NCBI RefSeq assembly: GCF_001975665.1
Contig: NZ_CP019419.1
Coordinates: forward strand, 2,587,501 to 2,651,500
Length of the DNA: 64,000 nt
Origin: Polaribacter reichenbachii
GTDB taxonomy: Bacteria > Bacteroidota > Bacteroidia > Flavobacteriales > Flavobacteriaceae
Direction of reading: 5' to 3'
The position numbers and the translations under genes are program-made. Under the pieces are notes generated by a model that saw nothing but the letters and a program-made list of their open reading frames with translations, searched no databases and was not told the origin of the DNA. Positions 36,201 through 45,306 of the stretch are shown piece after piece. Position 1 is the stretch's first letter. Each line of letters opens with the position of its first letter.

Positions 36201-36968
36201 ATGAAATTATTATCAGAACTTAGAACAGTAGTATTAGAATTGCGATTGCTGTTCTTTAAAAGTGAACAAGAGTTGGTAATTGTTACAGGTTCTGATAGTT
36301 CACATTTTAAAAGCTTATACCAACTTTTAGTTAGTTTAAATCGATACGAAAAAAACACTAAAGTTTTAATTTACGATTTGGGGATTACTGCTCAAGAAAG
36401 TGAAATTTTAAAAAACGACTTTTCTAATTTTGAACTAAGAAAATTTGACTATTCTAAATATCCTTCTTATTTTAATATTAAAATAAATGCAGGAGAATAT
36501 GCTTGGAAACCTGTTATTATAAATGATGTTTTAAATGAATTTAAAACGTCTGTTTGTTGGTTAGATGGAGGTAATAAAGTAACAAAACCGTTAACTTTAC
36601 TTAGAAAAGTGATTGAATTCTATGGATTTTATTCTCCTTTTTCTAAAGGAAAAATTTCTGATTGGACACACCCAAAATCATTAGAATATTTAGATGTTTT
36701 AAACAATAAGAATTTATTAAAACAGAAGAATTTAAATGGTGCTTGTGTTTCTGTTGATTATAATAATATAAAAGCAAGACAGGTAATTAAAAATTGGAGC
36801 GATTCTGCAAAAACAAAAGATTGTATTGCTCCACAAGGAAGCAACAGACAGAACCACAGACAAGATCAGGCAATTTTATCTGTTCTAATTTATAAACATA
36901 TGTTTGATATTGGCAAAAAAATGACCTACAGAAAATTTGGTTTTAAAACACATCAAGATATAGATTAG
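36201..36968 (+). CDS. DUF1647-like protein, possible glycosyltransferase
   Basis: 255 residues, no clear membrane segment. IVTGSDSSHFKSLYQLLVSL, KVLIYDLGITAQE, KYPSYFNIKINAGEYAWKP and CWLDGGNKV recall DUF1647/GT-A-like proteins that share the YAWKP block. C-terminal PQGSNRQNHRQDQAILSVL is also typical of nucleotide-sugar-dependent folds. I do not claim a donor. It begins 6 bases after cca and is presumably co-transcribed. Its last codons lie inside a perfect hairpin that looks like a terminator. Confidence 0.65.
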   Translation: MKLLSELRTVVLELRLLFFKSEQELVIVTGSDSSHFKSLYQLLVSLNRYEKNTKVLIYDLGITAQESEILKNDFSNFELRKFDYSKYPSYFNIKINAGEYAWKPVIINDVLNEFKTSVCWLDGGNKVTKPLTLLRKVIEFYGFYSPFSKGKISDWTHPKSLEYLDVLNNKNLLKQKNLNGACVSVDYNNIKARQVIKNWSDSAKTKDCIAPQGSNRQNHRQDQAILSVLIYKHMFDIGKKMTYRKFGFKTHQDID

Positions 36969-36984
36969 TTATAATCTATATTTT
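36958..36984 (+). terminator. Terminator overlapping the end of the DUF1647-like gene
   Basis: ATATAGATTA (36958-36967) and TAATCTATAT (36972-36981) form a perfect 10-bp stem with a GTTA loop, then TTTT. The stop codon lies within the stem. The hairpin also borders the end of the convergent ABC exporter gene. Confidence 0.7.
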
Positions 36985-38812
36985 AGCTCAAACTTTGCAT
37001 AGATACCAACTTATAATACTCACCTTTTTTGGTTAACAAATCATCGTGTTTACCTTGCTCTACAATTTTACCTTTTTTCATAACCACAATTGTATCTGCT
37101 TTTTGAATGGTAGATAATCTGTGAGCAATAACCAAAGAAGTTCTGTTTTGCATCATTTTTTCTAAAGCAACTTGAACCAATTGTTCAGATTCAGTATCTA
37201 AAGCAGAAGTAGCTTCGTCTAAAATCATTATTGGCGGATTCTTTAAAACAGCTCTTGCAATAGATAAACGTTGTTTTTGTCCTCCAGAAAGTGAATTCCC
37301 ACTATCACCAATGTTTGTTTTAAATTTTTCTGGTAAATCTTTTATAAATTCCATTGCATTTGCAATTTCTGCAGCTTCATTTATTTCGGATTCAGTGGCA
37401 TTTTCTGTACCTAATTTTATATTATTTTCTATAGAATCATTAAACAAAATAGATTCTTGAGTAACAATACCCATTAAATTTCTTAAAGATTTTTTTGTAA
37501 CGTCTTTAATGCTAATTCCATCTACTAAAACATCACCTTTATTTACATCGTAAAAACGAGTAATTAAATTGGCTAAAGTAGATTTACCACTACCAGACTG
37601 CCCAACTAAAGCCACGGTTTCTCCTTTTTTGATGGTTAAAGAAAAGTCTTTTAAAACATAGTCTTTTTTGTATTTAAAAGAGATGTTTTTAAACTCAATT
37701 TTACTCTCAAAATTTTGCTTGACTAAAGCATTTGGTTTGTCTTTAATACTGTTTTCAGTATTTAAAACTTGCATTATTCTTTCTGCAGAAGCTTCTCCTT
37801 TTTTTATTTTATAAAATGTAGTTGTGATTAGTTTTATCGGATTTAAAACCGTGTAAAATAACACAATATACCCCATAAACTTACCAGCTTCTAGAGGGCT
37901 TGTTTTTTCTAAAACATCTGTACCTCCATACCAAAGAATGGTAATTATGGTTGCAGATCCTAAAAACTCACTCATAGGCGATGCTAAAGTTTGTCTATGA
38001 AAAACACTAGTCATTAACTTTCTAAAAGTAGAAGTGGAGTTATTGAATTTTCTTTCAATAATTTTTTCTGAATTAAAACCTTTAATAACTCTCAATCCAG
38101 TTAATGTTTCTTCTATAAAAGATAAAAATGTACCTGTTTCTTTTTGAGCTTTAACAGATTGCGATTTTAATTTTTTACTAATTGATGAAATAATAAATCC
38201 AGATACGGGTAATAAAATAAATACAAAAAGCGTTAATTTTAAACTAATGAACAGCATAATTCCTATTGAAATTATTACTGTTAAAGGCTCTCTCACCAAA
38301 GTTTCAATTGATGTTAAAATAGAGTTTTCTACTTCTTGTACATCAGAAGTCATCCTTGCAATGATATCTCCTTTCCTTTTTTCTGTGAAATAAGAAATAG
38401 GTAGTTCTACAATTTTACGATATAAATTATCTCTTAAATCTTTTACAATTCCTGTACGTAAAAAAGTAATTACATAAGATGCTAAATACCTAAAAAGGTT
38501 TTTAAAAAAGAATAAAGATAAAGATAAGAGACATATAAATAATAAAACATTAACCTCACCTTCTTGAGCTATTTTATTAGATATAAAATAATTAAAATTA
38601 CCTTCTAAATAAGAGCCTAAATTTGATAGACCTTCGTAATTAGGTTTTTTATAAACAGCTTTATCAACACCAAATAATATATTTAAAACTGGTATAAATG
38701 CTAAAACTGATAAAACATTAAATATTGCATAAAAAATATTAAAGAGAATATTTAAAAGCGTAAACTTTCTATATTCTCTTTCATATTTAAGAATGTCCTT
38801 AAAGTGGCTCAT
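36983..38812 (-). CDS. ABC exporter, MsbA-like (fused permease and ATPase)
   Basis: 609 residues. The N-terminal half has six predicted membrane helices (first NILFNIFYAIFNVLSVLAFI). The C-terminal ATPase has Walker A GQSGSGKST, LSGGQKQRLSIARA, Walker B IMILDEATSALD and the H-loop AHRLSTI. The pattern fits MsbA-type lipid/LPS flippases, though drug exporters look alike. It overlaps the phosphohexomutase stop by one base (TAATG) and is therefore translationally coupled to it. Confidence 0.87.
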   Translation of the reverse strand: MSHFKDILKYEREYRKFTLLNILFNIFYAIFNVLSVLAFIPVLNILFGVDKAVYKKPNYEGLSNLGSYLEGNFNYFISNKIAQEGEVNVLLFICLLSLSLFFFKNLFRYLASYVITFLRTGIVKDLRDNLYRKIVELPISYFTEKRKGDIIARMTSDVQEVENSILTSIETLVREPLTVIISIGIMLFISLKLTLFVFILLPVSGFIISSISKKLKSQSVKAQKETGTFLSFIEETLTGLRVIKGFNSEKIIERKFNNSTSTFRKLMTSVFHRQTLASPMSEFLGSATIITILWYGGTDVLEKTSPLEAGKFMGYIVLFYTVLNPIKLITTTFYKIKKGEASAERIMQVLNTENSIKDKPNALVKQNFESKIEFKNISFKYKKDYVLKDFSLTIKKGETVALVGQSGSGKSTLANLITRFYDVNKGDVLVDGISIKDVTKKSLRNLMGIVTQESILFNDSIENNIKLGTENATESEINEAAEIANAMEFIKDLPEKFKTNIGDSGNSLSGGQKQRLSIARAVLKNPPIMILDEATSALDTESEQLVQVALEKMMQNRTSLVIAHRLSTIQKADTIVVMKKGKIVEQGKHDDLLTKKGEYYKLVSMQSLS

Positions 38813-40527
38813 TAATTTAATTTCATCTCTTTTATAATACGTTGAATTTTTGCATCTAATTCTGCTTCAACTTGATCTGCATTTTCAGTTGCGTCTAATT
38901 CGCTATTTACACTAAAGTAAAATTTAATTTTTGGTTCTGTACCACTTGGTCTAGCAGCAATTCTTGTACCAGAAGCTGTTTGATAAATTAAAACATTAGA
39001 TTTTGGTAAATCAATAGCTGTAACTTCTCCTGTAATTAAATTCTTTTTTGTAGAAGCGTCATAATCAGAAAGTGATTCTATTTTTTCTCCATCAATTTCA
39101 GTTAATGGGTTGTTACGCATATCACTTAAAATTTGCTGAATTTCTGCTGCACCATCCATCCCTTTTTTAACGATAGAAATTAAATGCTCTTTGTAGTATT
39201 TATTTTCTACATAAATATTTAATAATTCTTCGTAAAAAGAGCTTCCATTTTGTTTTGCATAAGCAGCAACTTCACAAGCTAAAAGAGTTGCTGTTACAGC
39301 ATCTTTATCGCGTACAAAACCACCAACCATATAACCAAAACTTTCTTCTCCACCACCAATAAAGTCTAACTCTGGGAAATCTTTTACCATTTTGGCAATC
39401 CATTTAAAACCAGTTAAACCAACTTTAGTTTCTACTCCTTTTTTAGCAGCTACATCATTTACTAACTCTGTAGAAACAATAGTAGAACCTACAAATTGTT
39501 TACCATTTAATTTGCCTTCTTCTTTCCATTTACGTAATAAAAAATCTGTCATAACAACCATAGTTTGGTTACCATTCATTAACTTCATATTACCTTCTAA
39601 ATCTCTAACAGCAACTCCTAAACGATCACAATCTGGGTCTGTACCAATTACAATATCCGCTCCAATTTTATCAGCTAAATCAGTAGCCATTTTTAATGCT
39701 TCTGGTTCTTCTGGATTTGGTGATTTTACTGTTGGGAAATCTCCATCAGGTTTTCTTTGTTCTTCAACAATATGTATATCATTATAACCAGCACCAGCCA
39801 AAGCATCTGGCACAGACATAATTGATGTTCCGTGTAAAGAAGTAAAAACAATTTTTAAATCGTCTCTTTTAATATTTTCTGATAAAGAACCATTTTTTAC
39901 AGATGCTTTAATAAAAACATCATCTACATCTTTACCAATAACTTCAATTAAATCTTCGTTTGCATCAAACTTAATTTCAGAAAAATCTAAAGAATTTACT
40001 TCATTGATAATTCCTCCATCATTTGGCGGAACAATTTGACCACCATCTGCCCAATACACTTTATAGCCATTGTATTCTGGCGGATTGTGAGAAGCTGTTA
40101 ATACAATACCTGCATCACAACCTAAATGACGAACTGCAAAAGATAATTCTGGAGTTGGTCTTAAATCTTCGAAAAGAAAAACTTTAATATTATTTGCTGA
40201 TAAAACATCTGCAACAACCTTTGCGAATTTTTTACTGTTATGTCTACAATCATAAGCAATTACAACACTTAATTGCTCTTTTTCTACATTTTCTATTAAG
40301 TAATTAGATAAACCTTGTGTAGCTCTACCTAATGTATATTTATTAATTCTATTAGTACCAGCACCCATTAATCCTCTCATTCCTCCAGTTCCGAAAGCCA
40401 TATCTTTATAGAATCTGTCTGCTAAATCATCAGGATTATTTGCAATTAATTCTTGAATTTCTGTCTGAGTTTCTACATCAAAAATTGGAGTTAACCATTG
40501 TTTAGCTTTGTCTAAAATTTCGTTCAT
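38812..40527 (-). CDS. Phospho-sugar mutase (phosphoglucomutase/phosphomannomutase family)
   Basis: 571 residues. GTGGMRGLMGAGTNRIN near the start, catalytic serine in TASHNPPEYNGYKVYW, metal loop GTDPDCDRLGVAV, sugar-binding GGEESFGYMVGG and phosphate-binding ARPSGTEPKIKFYF. It interconverts hexose-1- and 6-phosphates and feeds nucleotide-sugar synthesis; the exact sugar is not readable. It is followed by the MsbA-like gene with a one-base overlap and preceded by a GT2 gene 54 bases away. Confidence 0.93.
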   Translation of the reverse strand: MNEILDKAKQWLTPIFDVETQTEIQELIANNPDDLADRFYKDMAFGTGGMRGLMGAGTNRINKYTLGRATQGLSNYLIENVEKEQLSVVIAYDCRHNSKKFAKVVADVLSANNIKVFLFEDLRPTPELSFAVRHLGCDAGIVLTASHNPPEYNGYKVYWADGGQIVPPNDGGIINEVNSLDFSEIKFDANEDLIEVIGKDVDDVFIKASVKNGSLSENIKRDDLKIVFTSLHGTSIMSVPDALAGAGYNDIHIVEEQRKPDGDFPTVKSPNPEEPEALKMATDLADKIGADIVIGTDPDCDRLGVAVRDLEGNMKLMNGNQTMVVMTDFLLRKWKEEGKLNGKQFVGSTIVSTELVNDVAAKKGVETKVGLTGFKWIAKMVKDFPELDFIGGGEESFGYMVGGFVRDKDAVTATLLACEVAAYAKQNGSSFYEELLNIYVENKYYKEHLISIVKKGMDGAAEIQQILSDMRNNPLTEIDGEKIESLSDYDASTKKNLITGEVTAIDLPKSNVLIYQTASGTRIAARPSGTEPKIKFYFSVNSELDATENADQVEAELDAKIQRIIKEMKLN

Positions 40528-40581
40528 TTTTATAGGTTTTTTTCTGAGTTGATGATATTTTTATTTATACAAATATACTAT

Positions 40582-41538
40582 TTAGAAATTGAGTTTTTCT
40601 TTAATTGTGTAGTGTTTTTCGTCGGTTTTCGTTTTTATAATAAGCTCGCCAATAAAACCTGCTAAAAATAATAAAGTTCCTATTATCATAGAAGTTAATG
40701 CAATATAAAACCAAGGATTGTCTGTTACTAATATTGTTTTAATTCCGTTAAAAACTTTATAAAGTTTGTATGCGCCAATGTAAAATGCTGATGTTGTACC
40801 AAATATAAACATTAAAGTACCCCAAAGCCCAAAGAAATGCATTGGTCTTTTTCCGAATTTTGATAAAAAGGAAATGGTGATTAAATCAAGAAAACCATTA
40901 ATAAAACGATCTATACCAAATTTGGTTTCGCCATATTTTCTAGCTTGATGTTGCACTACTTTTTCACCTATTTTATTAAAACCTTCGTTTTTTGCCAAAA
41001 CAGGGATGTATCTGTGCATTTCTCCACTAACTTTTACGGTTTTTATTACTTCGTTTTTATAAGCTTTTAATCCGCAGTTAAAGTCGTTTAATTTTAATCC
41101 TGATGTTTTTCTGGCAGCAGCATTAAAGAGTTTAGAAGGTATATTTTTGGTGATGACATTATCGTATCTTTTCTTTTTCCATCCAGAAATTAAATCGAAA
41201 TTTTCTTCAATAATTAAATTGTATAATTCTGGTATTTCTTCTGGATTGTCTTGCAAATCAGCATCCATAGTAATTACAACTTTACCTTTTGCCAATTCAA
41301 AACCAGCATCTAATGCTTGACTTTTTCCATAATTTTTTTGAAAACGAATTCCTTTTACCTCTTTAAATTTTTCTGATAATTGCTCAATTACGCTCCAAGA
41401 AGTATCTGTGCTACCATCATCAATAAAAATAATTTCATATAAATAACGATTGGATTGCATAACTTTTGCAATCCAATCGTGTAATTCTTGTAAGGATTCT
41501 TCTTCATTAAGAAGTGGTATTACTACCGAAATTTCCAT
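40582..41538 (-). CDS. Family 2 glycosyltransferase, DPM1/GtrB-like
   Basis: 318 residues: ISVVIPLLNEEESLQELHDW, FIDDGSTDTSW, metal site TMDADLQDNPEEIPEL, then LKLNDFNCGLKAYKNEVIK and two C-terminal membrane helices (about 232-256 and 274-300). This is the polyprenyl-phosphate sugar transferase pattern, which loads a sugar on the lipid carrier at the inner membrane. Same direction as the mutase and DUF4199 genes, probably one operon. Confidence 0.9.
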   Translation of the reverse strand: MEISVVIPLLNEEESLQELHDWIAKVMQSNRYLYEIIFIDDGSTDTSWSVIEQLSEKFKEVKGIRFQKNYGKSQALDAGFELAKGKVVITMDADLQDNPEEIPELYNLIIEENFDLISGWKKKRYDNVITKNIPSKLFNAAARKTSGLKLNDFNCGLKAYKNEVIKTVKVSGEMHRYIPVLAKNEGFNKIGEKVVQHQARKYGETKFGIDRFINGFLDLITISFLSKFGKRPMHFFGLWGTLMFIFGTTSAFYIGAYKLYKVFNGIKTILVTDNPWFYIALTSMIIGTLLFLAGFIGELIIKTKTDEKHYTIKEKLNF

Positions 41539-41614
41539 ATAGTGAGTTCAAAATATTAATTTCTAAAAATCAAAGTTACGATTTTATGAATTATTGAACG
41601 CTAAAGTTTAAGTT

Positions 41615-42136
41615 TTAGTAATCTTGCTCTTCCGATTTTTTCATAATTGCAGCAGTAATTGCAGAAATTACAAAACCAACAAATGCAGCAAAAACAAATA
41701 TTATACCAGATATTATAAATGGGCTTTGAAATTTTTCTGTCATTTCTTTAGCAGAATCTATTTGATCTGAGCTTAATCCTTGGTCTATCCAAGCCTGTTC
41801 TTGAATTGCCATTCCTTCTGCTTGAAGATTAGGGTCAATAACATTTGTTAATAAAAGAGTATATATTACTGTAATTACAGCGCTAACCATAACAATACCC
41901 ATTCCAATTTTTAATCCCTGACCCCAAGTCATAAACCCACCATTCTCACTTTTGAATTTTTTTATTCCAATGATTATAAAAAATACAGTAGCTAAAAATC
42001 CTGCAAGATTTCCAACCCATTGTAATTCAAAGTATTGTCCAGATGCCCATAAACATAGTCCAACAATTGCTCCAAGGACACCTAAATATAGTCCATTATT
42101 TAAAATAATACTTTTACTGTTTACTTGATTTTCCAT
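41615..42136 (-). CDS. DUF4199 membrane protein
   Basis: 173 residues with four predicted helices (about 13-31, 36-55, 73-95 and 143-165): NGLYLGVLGAIVGLCLWASG, NLAGFLATVFFIIIGIKKF, GGFMTWGQGLKIGMGIVMVS and the C-terminal pair. The layout is that of DUF4199, common in Bacteroidota. Function is unknown. It heads the run DUF4199-GT2-mutase-MsbA-like on the minus strand, with a -7 box upstream. Confidence 0.85.
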   Translation of the reverse strand: MENQVNSKSIILNNGLYLGVLGAIVGLCLWASGQYFELQWVGNLAGFLATVFFIIIGIKKFKSENGGFMTWGQGLKIGMGIVMVSAVITVIYTLLLTNVIDPNLQAEGMAIQEQAWIDQGLSSDQIDSAKEMTEKFQSPFIISGIIFVFAAFVGFVISAITAAIMKKSEEQDY

Positions 42137-42162
42137 TAGTTTATTAAGTTTAGTTAGTTATA

Positions 42163-42170
42163 CAAATATA
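42163..42170 (-). promoter_or_regulatory. DUF4199 gene -7 promoter box
   Basis: On the minus strand TATATTTG fits TAnnTTTG, 26 bases before the DUF4199 ATG. Confidence 0.5.
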
Positions 42171-42267
42171 TTAATTCGGTTTGATAGATTTTTTAAAAAA
42201 TATTCAAAACATCTAATTAGTAGACAATACTTTACAAATGTTACAATAAATTTATATTAATTTTTAA

Positions 42268-42297
42268 TTGCTAGTATAAAAATCTGTTGTAAATTTG
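42268..42297 (+). promoter_or_regulatory. SRP RNA promoter
   Basis: TTG (42268-42270), a 19-bp spacer and TAAATTTG (42290-42297) match the Bacteroidota consensus. The RNA begins about four bases later. Confidence 0.8.
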
Positions 42298-42300
42298 CAG

Positions 42301-42396
42301 TGGCAAGTCCTACACAACTAGCTCCCTTTGAATCCCCCAGGGTGGGAACACAGCAAGGGTATTAGGTTGTAGCAGTGTGATGTAGATAGCTTGCCA
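42301..42396 (+). ncRNA. ffs: Signal recognition particle 4.5S RNA (small bacterial type)
   Basis: About 96 nt that fold end to end: TGGCAAG (42301-42307) pairs with CTTGCCA (42390-42396). The apical part CCCCAGGGTGGGAACACAGC (from 42336) carries the conserved symmetric loop (CAGG...GGAA...AGCA) that binds Ffh. A T-run follows from 42397. The RNA works with Ffh and FtsY, whose gene is at 54321, to bring membrane proteins to the inner membrane. Ends are set by the pairing. Confidence 0.93.
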
Positions 42397-42473
42397 TTTT
42401 TTGTACCCTAAATTTACGTTTCTTACTTTATCTTTTTAGATATTTGCTTAATAATTTAATTTTTTTATAATTT

Positions 42474-43277
42474 ATGTCTAAAGTTGTCTTAGTTACTGGT
42501 GCATCTTCTGGAATAGGAAAATCGATTGCTACTTTTTTAAAAGAAAAAGGCTATACAGTTTATGGTACAAGTAGAAACCCCAAAAACTTAGAAAATTTTT
42601 CTTTTCAATTAATTACTTTGGATGTTTTAAAAGTTGAAACCATTAATAAAGCAGTAGATTTAATTATAGAAAAAGAAGGTAAATTAGATGTTTTGGTAAA
42701 TAATGCAGGAATGGGAATTACAGGGCCTGTAGAAGATACGCCAACAGATGAAATGCGTGCAGTTTTTAACACCAATCTTTTTGGTGCTATTGATGTAATG
42801 AAAGCAGTTTTACCACAAATGCGTAAACAAAAATCAGGAACAATTATTAATGTTACTTCTATTGCAGGTTATATGGGGTTGCCATTTAGAGCTGTATATT
42901 CTGCTTCTAAAGGTGCTTTAGAATTAGTTACAGAAGCCACAAGTATGGAGGTTAAAAACTTCGGGATTAAAGTTGTAAACGTTGCACCTGGAGATTTTGC
43001 AACCAATATTGCTGCTGGTAGATATCATACACCAGTTTTTGAAAATTCCGCTTATAAAGAGAATTACCAAGCAAGTTTAGATTTAATGGATGCTCATGTA
43101 GATCATGGAATGGATCCTATAGAAATGGCAAAAAAGGTTTATGAAATTATCAACTATAAGAATCCTAAAATTCATTATAAAGTTGGAGATTTTATGCAGA
43201 AATTCTCTATTGTTTTAAAACGTATTTTACCAGATAAAATGTATCAAAAATTATTAATGAACCACTATAAGCTTTAG
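42474..43277 (+). CDS. Short-chain dehydrogenase/reductase
   Basis: 267 residues with the classical SDR pattern: VLVTGASSGIGKSIA, VLVNNAGMG, serine in VTSIAG and the active-site YSASK. C-terminal extension (PKIHYKVGDFMQKFSIVLKR) resembles the 17-beta-HSD/retinol-type branch. The substrate is unknown. Its stop codon overlaps that of the convergent lipoprotein gene by three bases, so any shared 3' regulation would be tight. Confidence 0.88.
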   Translation: MSKVVLVTGASSGIGKSIATFLKEKGYTVYGTSRNPKNLENFSFQLITLDVLKVETINKAVDLIIEKEGKLDVLVNNAGMGITGPVEDTPTDEMRAVFNTNLFGAIDVMKAVLPQMRKQKSGTIINVTSIAGYMGLPFRAVYSASKGALELVTEATSMEVKNFGIKVVNVAPGDFATNIAAGRYHTPVFENSAYKENYQASLDLMDAHVDHGMDPIEMAKKVYEIINYKNPKIHYKVGDFMQKFSIVLKRILPDKMYQKLLMNHYKL

Positions 43278-44314
43278 TTTTCTATAGTAATGTGTTCTTC
43301 TGCATTCGGACTTAAATAAGTGTCTAAAATAGCTATTTCGCAATTTAAAGCGTCAAATTCTATTTTTATCCATCCGTAGAAGTTCTCATCATTTCTAATT
43401 AATCTTACTGCGTAATAATCATCAAGATTATTTGCGAATTCTTTTTTGTAAGTTAAATTATTTTGTAAAAAGAAGTTGTAGCTTTCGTAAGGTGCACTAA
43501 ATTCGTAAAAAACATCTAATGAGTTTCTAATATCAACAGAATTGAACTTATTAGCATCATAACTTCTTGTGTTATCGGTAGAAAAAGGAGGTTCAAATAT
43601 TACAGGAAAAGGTATACTTACACCTCTAGGAGACAAAATTTCATTAATACTTTCATCCGTAGAAACTAGTTTAATTTTATACGCTACAAAATTAGGACTG
43701 TTAGCAAAATCTACTACATCATCAGCCAATATGGTATAATCTGTAGTGCCATCGTTGTCTAAATCTAGGTCTATAGGTAGTTTATCTGCAAAACAATCTG
43801 CAAAAAGAATGTTATTAGTATTTTCTGCTACATAATCATCCGCAGTAAATTCTACCCAAAAGTTATGGGTCTTAATCAATTTATCATGATGATCTCTATA
43901 AATAATCTGTCCTGAAAATTTTTCGTCAACTTCCCAATCTTGAATGGTAACTTCTAAAACATAAACTTGAGTTATGGCACTAATATCTGCAGTGCTACCA
44001 TCATAAAATTCGAAACCACGATCTATTTGTAAGCAATCTTCTATTTTGTTAAAAACAAAATTTAAGGTTTCTGTAGTGTTGTTATCATTTAAATCTTTTG
44101 TAAAACTAATATTTACAGTACTATCAGAATAATTACCTTGCCATAAAACGGATTCAGAATTATCAAGAAATACCACATTGTCTGATGCAGAAATACCAAT
44201 TTCGGAAGTGTCACATAAAATGGTGCCTTCAATACCTTCTTCTGTATTTGGAGAATCGCAAGAATATAAAATTGATATAAAGAAAAGTACTGCTAGGTAA
44301 TTATAAATTTTCAT
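43274..44314 (-). CDS. Hypothetical lipoprotein
   Basis: 346 residues. Signal peptide with lipobox LYSC (Cys19), then a Ser/Thr/Asp-rich linker. The mature part is beta-rich and has DLDLDNDGTTDYTIL, a calcium-binding-like acidic repeat, and a closing FYGWIKIEFDALNCEIAILD strand pair. I recognise no family. It is expected at the outer membrane or exported. It converges on the SDR gene with overlapping stops. Confidence 0.75.
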   Translation of the reverse strand: MKIYNYLAVLFFISILYSCDSPNTEEGIEGTILCDTSEIGISASDNVVFLDNSESVLWQGNYSDSTVNISFTKDLNDNNTTETLNFVFNKIEDCLQIDRGFEFYDGSTADISAITQVYVLEVTIQDWEVDEKFSGQIIYRDHHDKLIKTHNFWVEFTADDYVAENTNNILFADCFADKLPIDLDLDNDGTTDYTILADDVVDFANSPNFVAYKIKLVSTDESINEILSPRGVSIPFPVIFEPPFSTDNTRSYDANKFNSVDIRNSLDVFYEFSAPYESYNFFLQNNLTYKKEFANNLDDYYAVRLIRNDENFYGWIKIEFDALNCEIAILDTYLSPNAEEHITIEN

Positions 44315-44480
44315 TTAAGATTTTAATTTTTTAAACTTTAAAAAATGTATTTCTTAAAGTTAGACACATAAAAATTGTTAAAGTTTAATTTAAAACTAAA
44401 AAAGATCATATTTGGTATATTTTTAACCAATTCTTTATAAAACTTATAATTATTTCTTCTGTTAAAGAAATGATTGTAAC

Positions 44481-44488
44481 TATCTTTG
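44481..44488 (+). promoter_or_regulatory. Transaldolase gene -7 promoter box
   Basis: TATCTTTG fits TAnnTTTG. It contains the TTG that would otherwise be read as a distant start, so the ATG at 44519 is the start. Confidence 0.55.
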
Positions 44489-44518
44489 CTACAAATTAAT
44501 CATAAATTTTCAAAAAAA

Positions 44519-45172
44519 ATGAAATTTTTTATAGATACTGCAAATTTAGAACAAATAAAAGAAGCACAAGCTTTAGGTATTTTAGATGGTGTAACTACAA
44601 ATCCGTCTTTAATGGCTAAAGAAGGGATTACTGGTCAAGACAATATTATAAATCATTACAAAGAAATTTGTGATTTAGTTGATGGTGATGTTTCTGCAGA
44701 AGTTATCTCTACAGATTTTGATGGAATGGTAAAAGAAGGTGAAGCTTTAGCTGCCTTAAATCCGCAGATTGTGGTAAAATTACCAATGATAAAAGACGGT
44801 GTAAAAGCGTGTAAATATTTTTCTTCTAAAGGTATTAAAACGAATGTAACTTTAGTGTTTTCTGTAGGGCAAGCATTATTAGCTGCTAAAGCCGGTGCAA
44901 CTTATGTTTCTCCGTTTTTAGGACGTTTAGACGATATTTCTACAGACGGAATGAACTTAATTTCTGAAATTAGATTGGTTTTTGATAACTATAATTTCGA
45001 AACTCAAATTCTAGCAGCATCTGTGCGTAATACAATGCACGTTGTTAATTGTGCAAAATTAGGTTCTGATGTAATGACAGGTCCATTAAGCGCAATCGAA
45101 GGTTTATTAAAACACCCTTTAACAGATAGTGGTTTGGCTAAATTTTTAGCAGATTACCAAAAAGGAAACTAA
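44519..45172 (+). CDS. Transaldolase, fructose-6-phosphate-aldolase-like
   Basis: 217 residues from ATG 44519, the normal length of the small TalC/FSA class. [29 protein letters not shown], Schiff-base lysine in VVKLPM (Lys87), [20 protein letters not shown] and SPFLGRLDD. It acts in the pentose phosphate pathway or related aldol reactions; the two activities cannot be separated by eye. A longer version from 44486 is rejected because that codon lies within the -7 box. A hairpin follows at 45189. Confidence 0.92.
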   Translation: MKFFIDTANLEQIKEAQALGILDGVTTNPSLMAKEGITGQDNIINHYKEICDLVDGDVSAEVISTDFDGMVKEGEALAALNPQIVVKLPMIKDGVKACKYFSSKGIKTNVTLVFSVGQALLAAKAGATYVSPFLGRLDDISTDGMNLISEIRLVFDNYNFETQILAASVRNTMHVVNCAKLGSDVMTGPLSAIEGLLKHPLTDSGLAKFLADYQKGN

Positions 45173-45188
45173 TTCCGAAAAGTTAGTC

Positions 45189-45240
45189 GCAAAGTCGCAA
45201 AGTTTCAAAGTTAATCTTGAGAGTTTGCGACTTTGCTTTT
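45189..45240 (+). terminator. Long hairpin after the transaldolase gene
   Basis: GCAAAGTCGCAAA (45189-45201) is perfectly inverted as TTTGCGACTTTGC (45224-45236), followed by TTTT. The 22-base loop is long for a terminator. The left arm lies in 8-base near-repeats of TCGCAAAG. It may be a repeat element that acts as a terminator. Confidence 0.6.
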
Positions 45241-45259
45241 AAAATTTACTCACTTAGAT

Positions 45260-45296
45260 AGCTTAACTTTGCAACTTGTTAAGCTTTGTAACTTTG
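45260..45296 (+). promoter_or_regulatory. menD promoter with an overlapping inverted repeat
   Basis: TTTG (45268-45271), a 17-bp spacer and TAACTTTG (45289-45296) fit the consensus; the menD ATG is at 45307. An inverted repeat AGCTTAAC/GTTAAGCT (45260-45267/45278-45285) encloses the -33 box, so a repressor or a repeat element may sit here. Confidence 0.6.
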
Positions 45297-45306
45297 TTAC
45301 TAATAA

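Noticed and set aside
39392..39787. Plus-strand open frame of 131 codons over the phospho-sugar mutase
   Set aside because: Antisense shadow of a well-supported gene; composition is typical of a reversed coding frame.
42301..42396. tRNA or riboswitch at the non-coding RNA locus
   Set aside because: The end-to-end stem and the GGAA...AGCA apical loop identify it as SRP RNA; there is no cloverleaf or ligand-type core.
44486..44518. Eleven-residue extension of the transaldolase
   Set aside because: The TTG is part of the -7 box TATCTTTG; the protein from ATG 44519 has the normal length and N-terminus.
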